From Metaphire vulgaris (Eukaryota; Annelida; Clitellata; Crassiclitellata; Megascolecidae), in contig CM030848.1 of NCBI GenBank assembly GCA_018105865.1, positions 13,196,199 to 13,260,198 of the forward strand: a stretch of 64,000 nt of DNA, given 5' to 3'. Under the pieces are notes generated by a model. The model was not told the DNA's origin. It searched no databases and saw only the letters and a program-made list of their open reading frames with translations. The position numbers and the translations under genes are program-made. Of this stretch, positions 1 through 11,842 are shown piece after piece (position 1 is the stretch's first letter; the number at the start of each line of letters is the position of its first letter).

Positions 1-919
1 GATGGGTAGGATATAAATTTATGACCTACCTCAAACTTCTTTCTTGATAAATTTATGACCTAAGATATAAATTTATGACCTCCCGTAAATTTTCCTGCGA
101 TCATCTATAATTTCAAAAATTTCCCAGGGGTTACTCCCCAGGTCTCATAAATAATGGGAGGAAGGGATAAAGGTCGATAAATTCTTCTTAAAAGGTCCCT
201 GGTACTTTATGTCATACCATTGCGATTGGGTGCAAAAAGCGGCACTTTCAAGGGTTTAATATGGGGCTGTAAAATACTTAATAAAACTCACGGGCATTTC
301 AAAAGTTAAAAAATTTCTGATTGTTAAACCCGGACACCCAGACCCAGTTTCTAATTTGCTGTTCCAGACCCGTTGACTCCAGTTGAGTTAAAAACCACAC
401 TTTGCATAGGCTGGACGCCACTGTTTTGAGTGGGTAGGTTGCCTGCCAAGAATTAAGTAGGAACCAAAATTATGTTGCGCGTTGCTATGGACGGGGCAGT
501 TCTAATGTTGATTGACAGGCTATCCGCCGACCAATCAAAATTTGATCAGGAACTTATTTTATGGAGGAACTTATTTTATATGACACCGGCGAATTGTCTA
601 GAAACCGAAAAATATCAATGCTTCATACAGCAACTCTCAAAATTACAAAAAACACAAATGAATAAGTATAACAATATAAACGTCGATCAGGCTCAAAGGG
701 GCTGCATTGGTGTTTCAAAGGAGTGGGCTGTGTCTGGACGCTTACTATGTGGTCATGTTCATCGGCGTCGATCGCCCGAATAGACAGGAAAATTCCGACA
801 AAAAGCCACAGCAGACCGGCTCCGTTCGTCCGCCGCTCTCCTTTTCTCCGCATTTTTTTGGTATTTTATTATAAATAACAAAAAAGTAGTGAAAAACAAC
901 TGTAGTACGCCTATTACAA
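1..919. other. Non-coding upstream region
   Basis: I find no convincing gene here. The first 85 bases carry three spaced copies of the motif ATAAATTTATGACCT. Open frames around 470-850 on both strands are short and have no recognisable protein features. The end of the region is the probable promoter and leader of the small gene that starts near 920. Confidence 0.4.
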
Positions 920-1556
920 ATGGCCTCTATTGACCTCATCCACGTCGCACACGATGTCGCCACTCAGCGTTTACACGAACTGTAGGGGAAATTGGGGTTC
1001 GTTGGACACTTCGGCAAATGTTAAAGATTAGTAAAACAATAATATTTTATTAATTATATTAGTAACGAGGGCGGAAGATAGCAGAGAAGTAAGACACTAC
1101 AGCAGGAGCTGCAGGACGCGGACAGAACGGGATCTAGTCCCACAAGAGACCAAAGGTCGACTCATGCAGCCGTCACTCACAAGAGTACGAGGGTAAATGA
1201 GAAGCAGCTGGAGCTGCTGTTAAACGTAAGTATGGGGAAAACTGGGCTGGAAAATGTAGTTTTAAAAACCTAAGATTCTGGTCTTTTTAAAACCTGAAAA
1301 AGTCAAAATTTAGATATTTTAGGTTTATTTGTTCTGTAAATAGAAAACTCATCTTTAATGTCTTTAAAGTTTCTTTTATCTGCAGACATGCATGGCAAGA
1401 ACACAGAAAAAGGTTTATAGGTGGTGACATGCCAAACGTTAAAACATAAATTTTGTTTCACAGCAACCTAGGGTTCCCAGCCCTGGTGAATATAATGAAA
1501 ACCTATCTAGATTAAGGACTTATGCCACCTACGTCACCGAGCTAGACAGGAGATAA
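920..1556 (+). CDS. Small spliced gene of unknown function (partial model)
   Basis: I do not recognise this protein. The last exon is well supported: a good acceptor (TTTGTTTCACAG) precedes 1464, and the frame runs through VPSPGEYNENLSRLRTYATY to a stop at 1554-1556. It joins in phase 0 to an upstream exon ending at 1225 (donor AAC|GTAAGT), which encodes a charged, coiled-coil-like stretch including LQQELQDADRTG and NEKQLELLLN. The start is uncertain. One candidate is ATG at 920, with exon 920-940 (donor GTAGGG) joined to an acceptor near 1086, giving a protein of roughly 95 residues. The alternative is that the middle exon starts at 1082 in phase 0. The gene is tail-to-tail with MRE11. The final codons and stop lie at the edge of a SINE tail, so the C-terminus may be altered. 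It could also be a fragment of a larger gene that begins outside the window. Confidence 0.45.
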
Positions 1557-1603
1557 GTGCCGGATCCCGAAGCTCAAACTCAGGTACGGGATCTACCTTC
1601 ACA
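1541..1603 (+). repeat. SINE tail fragment
   Basis: This stretch matches the 3' tail module of the SINEs at 50512-50800 and 53590-53893: an AGATAAG-TGCCGGA block, then GCTC-AACTC, then GTACGGGA. No head is present. It overlaps the stop codon of the small plus-strand gene. Confidence 0.65.
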
Positions 1604-2475
1604 TTAATAATGAACTTCTGTGGCACCAGTTCTTACTTAATCAAAGGCATCAGTTGATAGTACTCCAAATCCATTTAGAAACGCCGTTAACTGTTAATTG
1701 AATTGATCCGAGTGCAGATTTGCACTTGGTTTACAGCCTCTCAATCACACTACTGCATTATTTCAAACAGTGATAATTTTTTATTAATATCTATCAGAAA
1801 TTACATTGCATGTAAATTCTCTCCTTGGCAATCAATGCAACAAAATCATGTCTAATCAGAATATTTTCGGACAGAGTTGCAGTAACCATACGGTATATGA
1901 CATGCAAAACATCCACTCTATTACTGTCTTCAGAAAAAAGTATACAGTACACAAAAATTAACCTTCCAACTGCAAGATCAATTTAAGACTGGTCTGCCAC
2001 GCATAATCTTTAAAAAAATGTCAACAGGCAGTTACATTTCACAGAGTTGAAGCATTATCTACATCATATCATTAAACAACAATGTGTGTACTAGTGACAG
2101 CAATACCAAGACAATTAGAAAGCCAACAGTTTTCAGTGTCACGGTAGCCGAGGGGTGAAATGTCCCAAGGGTGAAATAGCTTAGCAACCATTTGAAAGTA
2201 CTCGAATAAGCCAACAAATACAGTATAACTGATGTCTTGCATTTCTGCAGTAAAAACAGAAATGTCCACACAGAAGTTCAGAACACTAACTCAACAAGAA
2301 AAGAATTTCTGATCCATTCTACGAGCCAAAATTTTAATAAATCTCAAGATATTCTACAAACCACCACACCACCATTCTCAGTTTAAATCAAAAATATATA
2401 CACACAAACAGCACTAATTAAAATTTAAATTTAAAAAATACACACGAAAACATAAAATACTAATTGAAAGCACGT
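1604..2475. other. Convergent 3' flanks, AT-rich
   Basis: This AT-rich sequence lies between two tail-to-tail genes. It should contain the MRE11 3' UTR; an ATTAAA polyadenylation-like signal reads on the minus strand near 2333-2338. Around 1648-1690 is a diverged copy of a LINE-tail motif (CATCAGTTGATAGTACTCC) that recurs at 29.8, 46.65, 49.8 and 51.66 kb. I see no coding exon. Confidence 0.45.
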
Positions 2476-5400
2476 TCATCTTTTTCGCTTGCGCTGTGGA
2501 ACAGCACTGTCAAATTTGTTATCATCATCATCATCATCATCAAGCTCATCATCATCATCATAGGAAATGCCACGTTTCTTATTAGCAGCATTTCCTTTAG
2601 ACGATGAAGACGAGCTTCCCTGACTTGTGTTTCTTTTGTTTGTGGAGACATCGCTTTTGACATTTTTCGCACTTTTTCGACTAGATGACCACCAAGCATC
2701 ATCATCATCATCCTCAATGATGGTCACTTCTTCATCAGATGACCTAGAAACATCGATAGATAAAAAGACAACTTTAAATGATTTTAAATATAACACGAGT
2801 GATAAATTTTGATAAATAAGTAAGACTTCAATCTTTGCATTCTATTTCATTAATTAAGCGTTAATTTTCTATTATGTATCATGAACTTAGCCTTACTGAA
2901 AGTACTATTATGATGTTAAAATACTATTATGATGTTATTATTACTACTAAGATGTTAACATGAAATTACTATTATCATGTTATTATGCACTTATTTGGAA
3001 AATACAGTAATAAACTGTTATTGGATTGGATTGATTGGATAAAGTGATAGACACATTTGCAGCACACTGTAGTTTTCAATTTAACAACAATTCCAATACA
3101 TAGACACATGAAAATCCTCACATGCGAGAGACGTTGGTCTTGCTTTTTGTAGACGACTTCGAATTGCCAAAGGCCTCCTTAATTGACGCATTAGACGCGG
3201 CCGGGACACCTCTTCCTCTTCCTCGACCACCTCTAGAACCGCGCCCGCCACCACGCCGCGCTCGGTTCCGGTAGTTTTCCCTCGGGCTCTTCCACGCGAA
3301 GGACCGGCCGTAACTTTCGACCGATCGGCAGAATCGTCGTCTTCGTCCGTAGGCAATACCTCGTCGTCGCTGCCCAACCGGTCGGCCGGACGTTTAGAAC
3401 GCGCCCTTTTGATCGCTTCTTCCACGTCTTCGACTTCCTCTTTGACATTCTTTCTGCGCTCTTCTTTATATCGAAGGACCTCTTCGTCCAACTGGTCATC
3501 TGCGGGGTTTCGCCTTTTTAAGTGTTCCTGAAGTTATGCGAAAAAAAAAAACAATACGTCCCAAAGTCAACTAAATAAAATCCGATAAAAAGATGAATGC
3601 AGTCAATGCACGATACACAATAGCAAACACACTGCAATATAGACTGAAAATGCACCCCATTACCCAAGACTCAACTCAAGAGCTTATATGATGACCTCTA
3701 GTGACTTGCTGTGAAATTAGCCCTCGTTAACTCTTTCACAAATTTCATTCTTAAAATGCCACAGAGATCCCAAAAGGAATCAATGCAATAATTTAGGCAA
3801 TGAGGGATCATCCATATAGTACGTACACAAAAAAGGCATATTTTCAACCTCCTTCTCCCCCCCGTTGCACATAGCGTACATAGAAAAAATCTCCAAACCT
3901 CCGACACCCCCTCAGTGCATGCGTACTATACGGATGGACCCTGATGCTTCATTGTTCATATCCTCAGCATCATTAACATTCAAGCTTGTCAGGCGCTAAT
4001 TTATAAACCATTGCCAGAAATGCCATTAACCCTTTAAGTTCCAAAGCTAAGTGGGGCTTAAAAGGGTTAAAGTAGCACTCCTGTACATAAATGGTAATAG
4101 CTGGAATCTACATCCGTAATTACTGACATCATAACCAGTCATTGTCAACTCCACGTATCATAGATGTCCTAAATGTTGTTCGTCTAAGTCACGTTGGCGC
4201 TGTCGCCGCCATTGTCATTCACCTGCGTCTTCTGCAGCTGATACTTGACAAGTTCCGATATTGCCTCTCTTTCCTCCTTATCCACAAACTCCTTCACTGC
4301 GTCACTCATGCCACGCTCCGTCAGAAGAGTGAGCTGCAAGCTCTACAATACGACAACACTTCAGTTAACCCCTTAACCGTGTATTTAACTGCAACTCAAT
4401 GTAAAATGGACAGATATATCTGGGATCCCCAGTTAAGGGGTTAAAAACAAGTGGACAAGCATCTGTTCACACATAACAATTCATGCCGTAAGGACAAAAA
4501 AAACAATACATTTTAAAATGCAATGCCTCCACTGTTAGTTCTGCCAACATCCAGCAAAGTCTTGGATACAATTTCGATTTCAATTTTAACCAACATATAA
4601 AGAAATGTAGGTCTCATCAAATTCAGATTGTGTCGTTAGATAACTTGGGGATCAAGATTGATCACTGTGTTAAACTCATAAAGAATATGGGTATCCAGTG
4701 TTTACCAACAAAGTCCGGTTGCTCCACCCACTGGTGGGCAGAAACCATAGAAACCATTGTCGTCTATTAATAGACGCCAATGGCAGAAGCAGATTTCTTG
4801 CTGGTGGGCATAGATCAGTGACCATAGAGATTGTTCTGGATACTCCTATAGTGTATCAAGAACACGACATGCAAAGTTCGCATACCTTATCAGCTTTAAG
4901 GAAATATTCTCGAACCATATCTTCAACTCGAGCAGTGTCTAAAAGTTCTGCCTTTACATCAATAGAAACAGGACCTGAAAGGAAACACAAAATATCAGAA
5001 ATACATACACTCAAATTACTTTACTTCCTATAAACAAATTATATAAAGACAGAATTACAAAGTAATGTAATTATTGATAGACAAATGAGAGGGTTTGTTC
5101 AGTTTTTGATCAAATTTGCCTCAATATCTGTTATAGGGTTTGATTAGTAAGTAGATTATATAATTACTGTATTGGGAAATACTAATTATAATACAATGCA
5201 AGCAATCGGAAACCTTCAATATGGTCCAAGTTCACTTTCACTCCACTAAGGTCCATGCTTTGGTCGACCCCAGATTAAGTAATTAAATGCTGGTGAAATT
5301 GCAACACAAAGTAACTAAAAACCTTCAATGTGCTTGGCTATCAGACATATCAGCAAATAAGCTACCTAAGTTCGACGACTTTCGATCGGTACTTATGATT

Positions 5401-7300
5401 CGACGTCGATGGAAATACACTATGTCTTTCGGATTGGCCACACGATCAACAAACTTCTGACTAAACCTGAAGAACACAACATTTGAAACAGAAAATTTGA
5501 AAATTAAAAATATAATTATAAATGTTGATATATGTACTTCTAAACATGTAAACACTATCATTTAACTACCAAACCAAATTCATGCAGTTCATTCATTCAT
5601 TCATTCATTCATTCATTCGTTCGTTCACTCATGCAGTTTAATGTTTCAGGAGGCAGACAATGACTATAAATAATTAATTCACAACAGATTTAGACAAAAT
5701 AATGGATTTACTAAGTTGCAACAGATGGTTATGCAGTCTCTTGTGTGTATTGAGACATAAATGAAAGCTGTCACAAGAGCAGAAAACTCAAATATATTCA
5801 CCGATTGTTGTTGAAAACTTCAAAGCCACCACTGTAGTCAACACGAAGGCGTATCAAAGGCTTTTCTGGAATCCTTCTATTTCCAATTCGCTCTCGTTCT
5901 AAACGACACCGAATCACCAATATTATCAACAAGTCTCTGTTTAATTTTTAACCCTTAAACCACCACATATATCAAACGGCAAATGCCAAATTGATTGAAA
6001 CTTAAATGAATTACTGGTAAAAACTATGGAAGGACATAAAGGTAAAATACTCTGCCACAACTTTCACCAGAAATACAAGATGATTACAATAACCCCTTAA
6101 CTGGGGATCCCGGATATATCCGTCCATTTTACATTGAGTTACAGTTAAATACACGGTTAAGGGGTTAAACCACAAAAATTACAGAAAAAACACTGCACCT
6201 ACCATAAATAAATAAAATACAAAAATGTTTGCAAAATTATCGAAAACATTCACCTGCTTGTTCTAAAAGTTCTTCCAACTTTTCACTACAGTAACTTTCA
6301 ATCTTTTTGACACAGTTTGGGTCTTCCGGTTTGATATTCGTTTCACTCAGGGTTATGTCTTCAAAGTAAAACTGCCGAACTGTCTCAAGCTTTATTTTCT
6401 TTAATTTGAACGTCTTTTTGTTGATGAACAGAAGTCCGACGTGCTTTTCCTTCGTTTCTCCTTCGCTAAGCGACGTTGCAATGGAGCTGCCAGGTTGGGT
6501 GATGAAGAACTTTTGCACCCCGTTCCACGACGGCTCGATCTTACACTCGTGCTCATGTCCCCAGAAGACGAGATCGAGAAAATCGTCCAGAAACTGCTCG
6601 GGGATGTAGTTGGTCGGCCCGTGCTTGGCCCGATTTTGATGCAACACAAAGAGGTTGAACCATTCGTCTTTGTCTTCGACGGGTCGCAGCATCTTTACGT
6701 TCTTTTGGCAGAAGGTTCTGTGCAGCCGCTCGTCGCGGATCGATCCAAGACCGTACAACGCCAACTTTGTCTGACCCTTGATCATAAGTAGAGGACTGAT
6801 TTCAACGTTGTCAGGCGACAAATTTTTCCCAAAGTAATTCACAAATCCAGCAGCATGCAAAATATCGAGCGAGCAGAGATTTCCCTGACCTGCAGGGTCG
6901 TCATGGTTACCATGGATAGAAAAGACGGGAATGGCCACATTAAAGTTTGGATCTTCGTAATTTACCACTGGAAAGTTTGTGTGACCAAAATTAATCGAAG
7001 GATCACTGAGCAATTCTATAGAACAAGGCTTGTCTCCTAAGCAGTATTTTCGCAAAAGTTCTATGGTTCCGTGGAGACTCTTACGCGACGGTTTGTTATC
7101 GTGAAATAAGTCACGCCCAATAGTATAAAGTCAACATCATTTTTCTGGGCGATTTCCAAGATTTCTGCAAACGAATTCAATGAATCATTCGATCGTTCAA
7201 TATCCTTCTCCATATAACCAATGTGAACGTCAGTGGCAATAAGAATCTTCATAGTATCTTCTGCCGACACACCGTCAAGTCCAGACTGATCGACGCTCAT
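2476..7300 (-). CDS. MRE11: MRE11 double-strand-break repair nuclease, seven exons, two apparent 1-base deletions
   Basis: MRE11 is the Mn-dependent 3'-5' exonuclease/endonuclease of the MRE11-RAD50-NBS1 complex, which processes DNA double-strand breaks in the nucleus. Exons by splice sites: 7300-6254, 5898-5802, 5466-5366, 4974-4886, 4342-4223, 3527-3122 and 2743-2476. The phases 1,2,1,0,0,2 close exactly if one base is added in the first and in the sixth exon, giving about 709 residues, as in vertebrate MRE11. Phosphoesterase motifs are present: ATDVHIG near residues 22-28, HGNHDD, VLHQNR and FWGHEHECK. The capping domain carries VDYSGGFE and [14 protein letters not shown]. The C-terminus has a Gly-Arg-rich (GAR) segment, then acidic poly-Asp and a basic RKRKR end. 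Motif II (GGD) is broken near 7114, and the frame changes again near 3280. The large first exon implies intron loss relative to vertebrates. Sequence error is likelier than a pseudogene because splice sites and conservation are otherwise intact. Confidence 0.95.
3803..3942. mobile_element. 140-bp MITE with GTCCATCCATATAGTACG-type inverted ends
   Basis: The left end AGGGATCATCCATATAGTAC is mirrored by a right end whose reverse complement is AGGGTCCATCCGTATAGTAC. A second, diverged copy of similar length lies at 12186-12322. The element sits in the MRE11 intron between exons 5 and 6. No target duplication is clear, so the superfamily is unassigned. Confidence 0.7.
4026..4070. mobile_element. 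37-bp TTAA-flanked miniature inverted-repeat element
   Basis: TTAA flanks a 37-bp unit that begins CCCTTTAAG and ends CTTAAAAGGG, so its ends are inverted repeats. The TTAA duplication and CCC...GGG termini are those of piggyBac-type elements. It lies in an MRE11 intron. It could instead be a chance palindrome. Confidence 0.5.
4365..4444. mobile_element. 72-bp TTAA-flanked miniature element, copy 1
   Basis: The element (4369-4440) has inverted termini CCCCTTAACCG...CAGTTAAGGGG and is flanked by TTAA on both sides. Three more near-identical copies lie at 6093-6164 (inverted), 31919-31992 and 33885-33956. The target site and CCC termini point to mobilisation by a piggyBac-type transposase. It sits in the MRE11 intron, just upstream (on the minus strand) of exon 5. 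Confidence 0.85.
5588..5630. repeat. (ATTC)n microsatellite
   Basis: About ten ATTC/GTTC units lie in the MRE11 intron between exons 2 and 3. Confidence 0.9.
6089..6168. mobile_element. 72-bp TTAA-flanked miniature element, copy 2 (inverted)
   Basis: Same family as the copy at 4369-4440, in the opposite orientation (element 6093-6164). The right flank is TTAA and the left flank has decayed to ATAA. It lies in MRE11 intron 1. Confidence 0.85.
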
Positions 7301-10265
7301 TTTCTAATAACGAAACGTCGCAACTCATTAATCAATCAGTGCGCGCATTACTCTCAATTAATCAACTTCTATAGCACCACGGTCATAATAAATGATGCAT
7401 CGTAACATTTAATGCTTAATTCTGCAACCAAGCGCTGCATAATTTCTGACATATCAATAGCAACAGCGTAAGTCGTTTTCAACAGATGATTTAAAGAAAT
7501 ATTTATATAGCGCCGAGCTTTATTTACATATAATATTATATGCAGGTCAATGTGCCAGAAAGTATACTTACGACTCGACTCAATTAGGTAAAACACGACT
7601 ATTACCTGATATCGCTCACAATTATAAAAACAAAACAAGAAGAACATTCATTTTGGTAAAAATTATTGACCCATACTTACCAACTTAAATGATTTTCCGA
7701 TTAAAAATAAAAAATAACGTCAAGTTTTATTCTGTAATAAATTTATGCTGTATAAATATTGACAATGTGGTTTCACGTAATAACATTCGATAACACCAAG
7801 GCGGGAAAGTAAACATTGCACAGTAAGTAAGAGCGTGTCGATCTCCATATCAAGAGCAAAAACCTATCATACTGTATATCTTTATTTCGCATTGCTGCAG
7901 CAACATAAAAAGATTTTTAAAAACTGGGTTTTATATGGTTTACTATGATCTGTTCCACCCGTCGTTGATTGAACACCTTAATTTTTGCCAGCTATCATGC
8001 TGATTCGACTTGATACAAAATCTGTCTCCAAATCTATGGGGCTGAGTAAATAGTCCTGCTTTAGGCCCTAAGAGCTCTGATTGCTTTGATATAATAATTA
8101 AACAAAAATTTATTTTGAAATTGTGCAATGATGGAGGTGCAGCCCTAGGCCCCAATGTAGCCATAGACTCCATTTGGGGAGATGAAGTCCTCTTTGGGAT
8201 TTTAGTTTGCAAAAAAATCAGGGTAAGAAATAGTTGTGCCCCCATCATTTTTGATGGGTAAACAGCTAGTTAGATTATAACATCTGACTTACTTATTTGA
8301 TGGTGATGGGGAATACGATTCTACTTCAATGACAACTGACTGATGCTAAGTGCATTGTCAAAATGGTGCAATAAAAGTTCTCTAAATATTCAATAAACAA
8401 GAAGTTCAACTACAATCAGCAATGGATAATATAATTTCTAATGTGACGATTAGGATGCACACTGTAGCTGCAAAGTCAATCAATTAAAACAGTGAAAAAT
8501 GTCATAATTTTTAAAGTGATTTAATTAAATTCTGATGTGCAACAATAAAACAAGGTCTAAAATACATACAGTAAAATTAATAATAATTCACAATTACAAT
8601 CAGAGTAATAAATTATTTTAAAAGTTCATATGCTTAGGTTATTAAATGCTATTTCATGAAATATAAGATTCTTTTAACCACAAAAACCAATATTTCCACC
8701 ACTCTAGAACCATCATCTGCTTGTACTCTAAGCCTTTACACACTAGACCAGGCTTTAACAATCAACTATGCGGAGTACAGTTTAGATAAATTTGAAAGGA
8801 GGCAGTTTGTCCAAAATAAAATTTGTTCAAAGCCACGGGGCAAGCACTACTGCCATATTCTTGAATAACTTTCCAAGCCACAGAGCATATCAAAGTCTGC
8901 CTAAAGGCAAACTGATTTTCTGCTCAAAAGAACAACACCAGTAGTATTCTGCCTACGTAACATTTTGCGTTATCAAAAGCAAGCAAGTGCAACATCGTAA
9001 CTCCATAAGCAAAACAAAGAAGATAGACAGACATTTATATTGCAAAAATTTGCAATTCATCACACAAAAGTAACACCTCAAAAAAAGCAAAAGGATTTCA
9101 CATAATACTCTCTGGTTTGACTGATCAATTAATAATGACTGGTTTAAGATTAGGATAGTGAACATGTGCACAATTCTAAACGCAGTGCACTTAAAATTAG
9201 TGCCATGATCACCAAATAGAATGCCAATAATAAAAGGATTGTGAACTGTCATGAACTAGAACATTGCTAGAGCAATTTCAAATATACTTAATTACAGTTA
9301 CCAAGTTAGTCTTACCATATGGAAAATTGATTATAAAGTTTTACAGAAAAAATTCACGTCAGCAAACAATAATAAAAGCCATACAATGAAATGTCAAATG
9401 ATAAAGGCAAATGCATAAGGGAGAAATTGAAAAAACTTTTAAAAGCACAGCAAAAAACATGGCAAAACTCGCAGAAATAAAGCAGCTAAGCTAGCAATTT
9501 TATTACGTTACGAGATTCAAGATAGAGCATTGCTGATCAAACAAATAAAAGACAATGTAAAATTAAATTCAACATAAAAACTTTCACTAAATGAAACCAT
9601 GTAAAAACTGATTATGTCAATGTCACTAAAGCCTCTAAAATATGAATACTATTATAACAAAGAATAAGAACAAAGTTCCAAATGCGTGCTCTTCAATGTC
9701 CACATCAATATCACCAAGGTTCAATTTTAAATATAATTTCTATCCAAACCAGCAATCAACTTCAACCTTTCTGATTTCAGTCAGACAAAGCCATAATCTG
9801 AATTTATATTGTAGATATCGAATATGCATCAAAAAATTTACCATGCACAAAATCTTACGGCAGATGAATGAGAATCGATGCTCTACGTAAGAACTATAAA
9901 CAAACTGACCGGAGAGATAAAAACAGAAAAATATAGTCCACCACGACCTAAATTCTACTGCATAACGAAAGGTTATTTACAAAATGACAAGAAATAAGTG
10001 AAAAAGTTCATAAATAAATCTGCCTGGGTACAATCCACCAAATTAAATGACCAGAAAAGCCAAAACCACTCAAAGACTACATACTAGAACATTCTATGAC
10101 CAACTTGATTATTTGCATCAGAAAAAATCAGATACTACTGGATGGATAGAATCCACCAATATACTAACTGTTTGTTCCATAAAGCAATGCCGGTAACTTA
10201 AAAGCATTGTATTGGAAATAACAGGCTCAGAAAAAAAACTTAACACTTGGGCAAACAGTGAACAT
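7301..10265. other. AT-rich intergenic region
   Basis: The first few hundred bases upstream of 7300 are the likely MRE11 promoter; a TGCGCGCA palindrome lies about 40 bases upstream of the start codon, but I see no TATA box. The rest is AT-rich with scattered short open frames and no protein I can recognise. No exon pair or RNA gene could be supported. Confidence 0.4.
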
Positions 10266-10925
10266 TACCAGTATTTCTCCTTCTTTCTTTCCTTCCGTCG
10301 TTCCCTATTGGGTTGGACAATGATGGGTCTGAATGAGTTCCTTCCACTTTTGTCCATCTCTTGCTGCCTTAGTCATTTGGATGAAGTTCATTTGCATTTC
10401 TTCTGCATCCTCTTTTAAGTTTTCTATCTATGTTTTTTTGGTCTTCCTTTTCTCCTTTTCCTTTCAACATAGTTGTATAGTGCTTTCTTTGGTATTCTTC
10501 CTTCCTTCATTCTTTCAACATGACAAAACTATTTCAGTCTTCGTTTCTGCATTGATTCAAGTATCGTTTCTTTTTGCTCTGTCTTTTCTCTTATCAGTTT
10601 GTTTCTTATTCTTTGTCTTTTGCTTACTCCTGCTATTCCTTCCTCTTAACCAGTTCATTTCTGCAGATATTAATCTTCTTTCATCTTTCTTCTTTATGGT
10701 CCAGCATTCCTATCTATATAATAGTACTGGTTTGATTAGTGTATTGTATAGCTTTAGTTTTGCTTTCAATGATATTTGTTTGTCTTTCCATATATTCTGA
10801 AGTTTTCCAAATGCTGCACTTGTTAGTCCAATTCTTATTATGTCTTCTTTGCTTTACAATGGATAAGACTAAAATCATCTGTCTTGGAAAATAATCATTC
10901 AGAATACTCCAAAAGCAAAATGCGT
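10266..10925 (-). pseudogene. Non-LTR retrotransposon (LINE) remnant, end of reverse transcriptase
   Basis: Read on the minus strand with a few stops and frame changes, this encodes the typical C-terminal end of a LINE polyprotein. Blocks seen are RIGLTSAAFGKLQNIWK, then LKLYNTLIKPVLLY, CWTIKKKEERLISAEMNWL and finally ARDGQKWKELIQTHHCPTQ. The order matches the thumb and tail of CR1/Jockey-like elements. The catalytic palm is missing, so this is a 5'-truncated dead copy. Long plus-strand frames over the same DNA are antisense shadows. Confidence 0.8.
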
Positions 10926-11162
10926 GCACGATAAATGCTTTTTTTCAAATGTCCAAATCAACATCTCTCTTTATACTCGACTTCAAAATCCGACTCTACT
11001 AGTCAAAAACCTGTACAGTGTAAACAAAGAAATAAGGTGAAGGCGTCTAACGCTTTTAAGTTCTACAAAGTTTTAAAACTGCTTCGTATGACACAGTGAG
11101 TGCGTTCCGAGAGGTCACAAAAAGCAGGAAGAAACAAACACGGGATCGTTTCAAGCGCCTTC

Positions 11163-11811
11163 TCACTTTCGTAGCCTAACTTTGTCCTTCTCCTGGTGGT
11201 CATTGGAGTTAGTTCTGAAATAGAAGAAGAAAATATCGAAATCTGCTCATTCTCGACAACAATATGGATTACTACTACGACAAAATACGATAACGATAAA
11301 ACAAACCGTCCATGCCCATCTCGTAAACATAAACACTCACAGTCCAACGCCAAGAACTTTTTCAATCAAATAAAAGAAAAGACAAATCAAGACTTTCTGA
11401 ATAAAGTCATAACTCGTGAATTTATTTTAAAATAACGAATGACAAAGGCACACGATAAACAGCCACATCAGGTCGACTGACATGCAGAAACTGCGTGAAA
11501 CATCCAAATGACAAGATTCATAAATGTGAAATACCCTTGTAAGTGGGTGGGTGAGTGGAAAGTCAGCAGAGTGCTAACAACATTAGTGCGTTGATCTGAA
11601 GGTCATGGGTTCAATACCTGCAGGACCCCTAACATCGACTCAGCCTTCACTCACTAGAGGGCAGTGAAAAAAAACAGGCAAAAAATGCGATACACTGGCC
11701 CCGTGTCCACAGTATTACGCGCCCGACAGAAGGCCCTAGAAACACAGATCGGCACCACCCCACGAGCCCCACCTACGGGTAGGAGCATGGGAAGGTTTTG
11801 GACTTGACCCC

Positions 11812-11842
<31 letters not shown>

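Noticed and set aside
2476..7300. MRE11 as a processed or dead pseudogene
   Set aside because: Introns, splice phases and catalytic motifs are preserved; only two single-base losses break it.
10333..10800. 155-codon plus-strand frame rich in Phe, Leu and Ser
   Set aside because: It is the antisense of the LINE reverse-transcriptase remnant on the minus strand.
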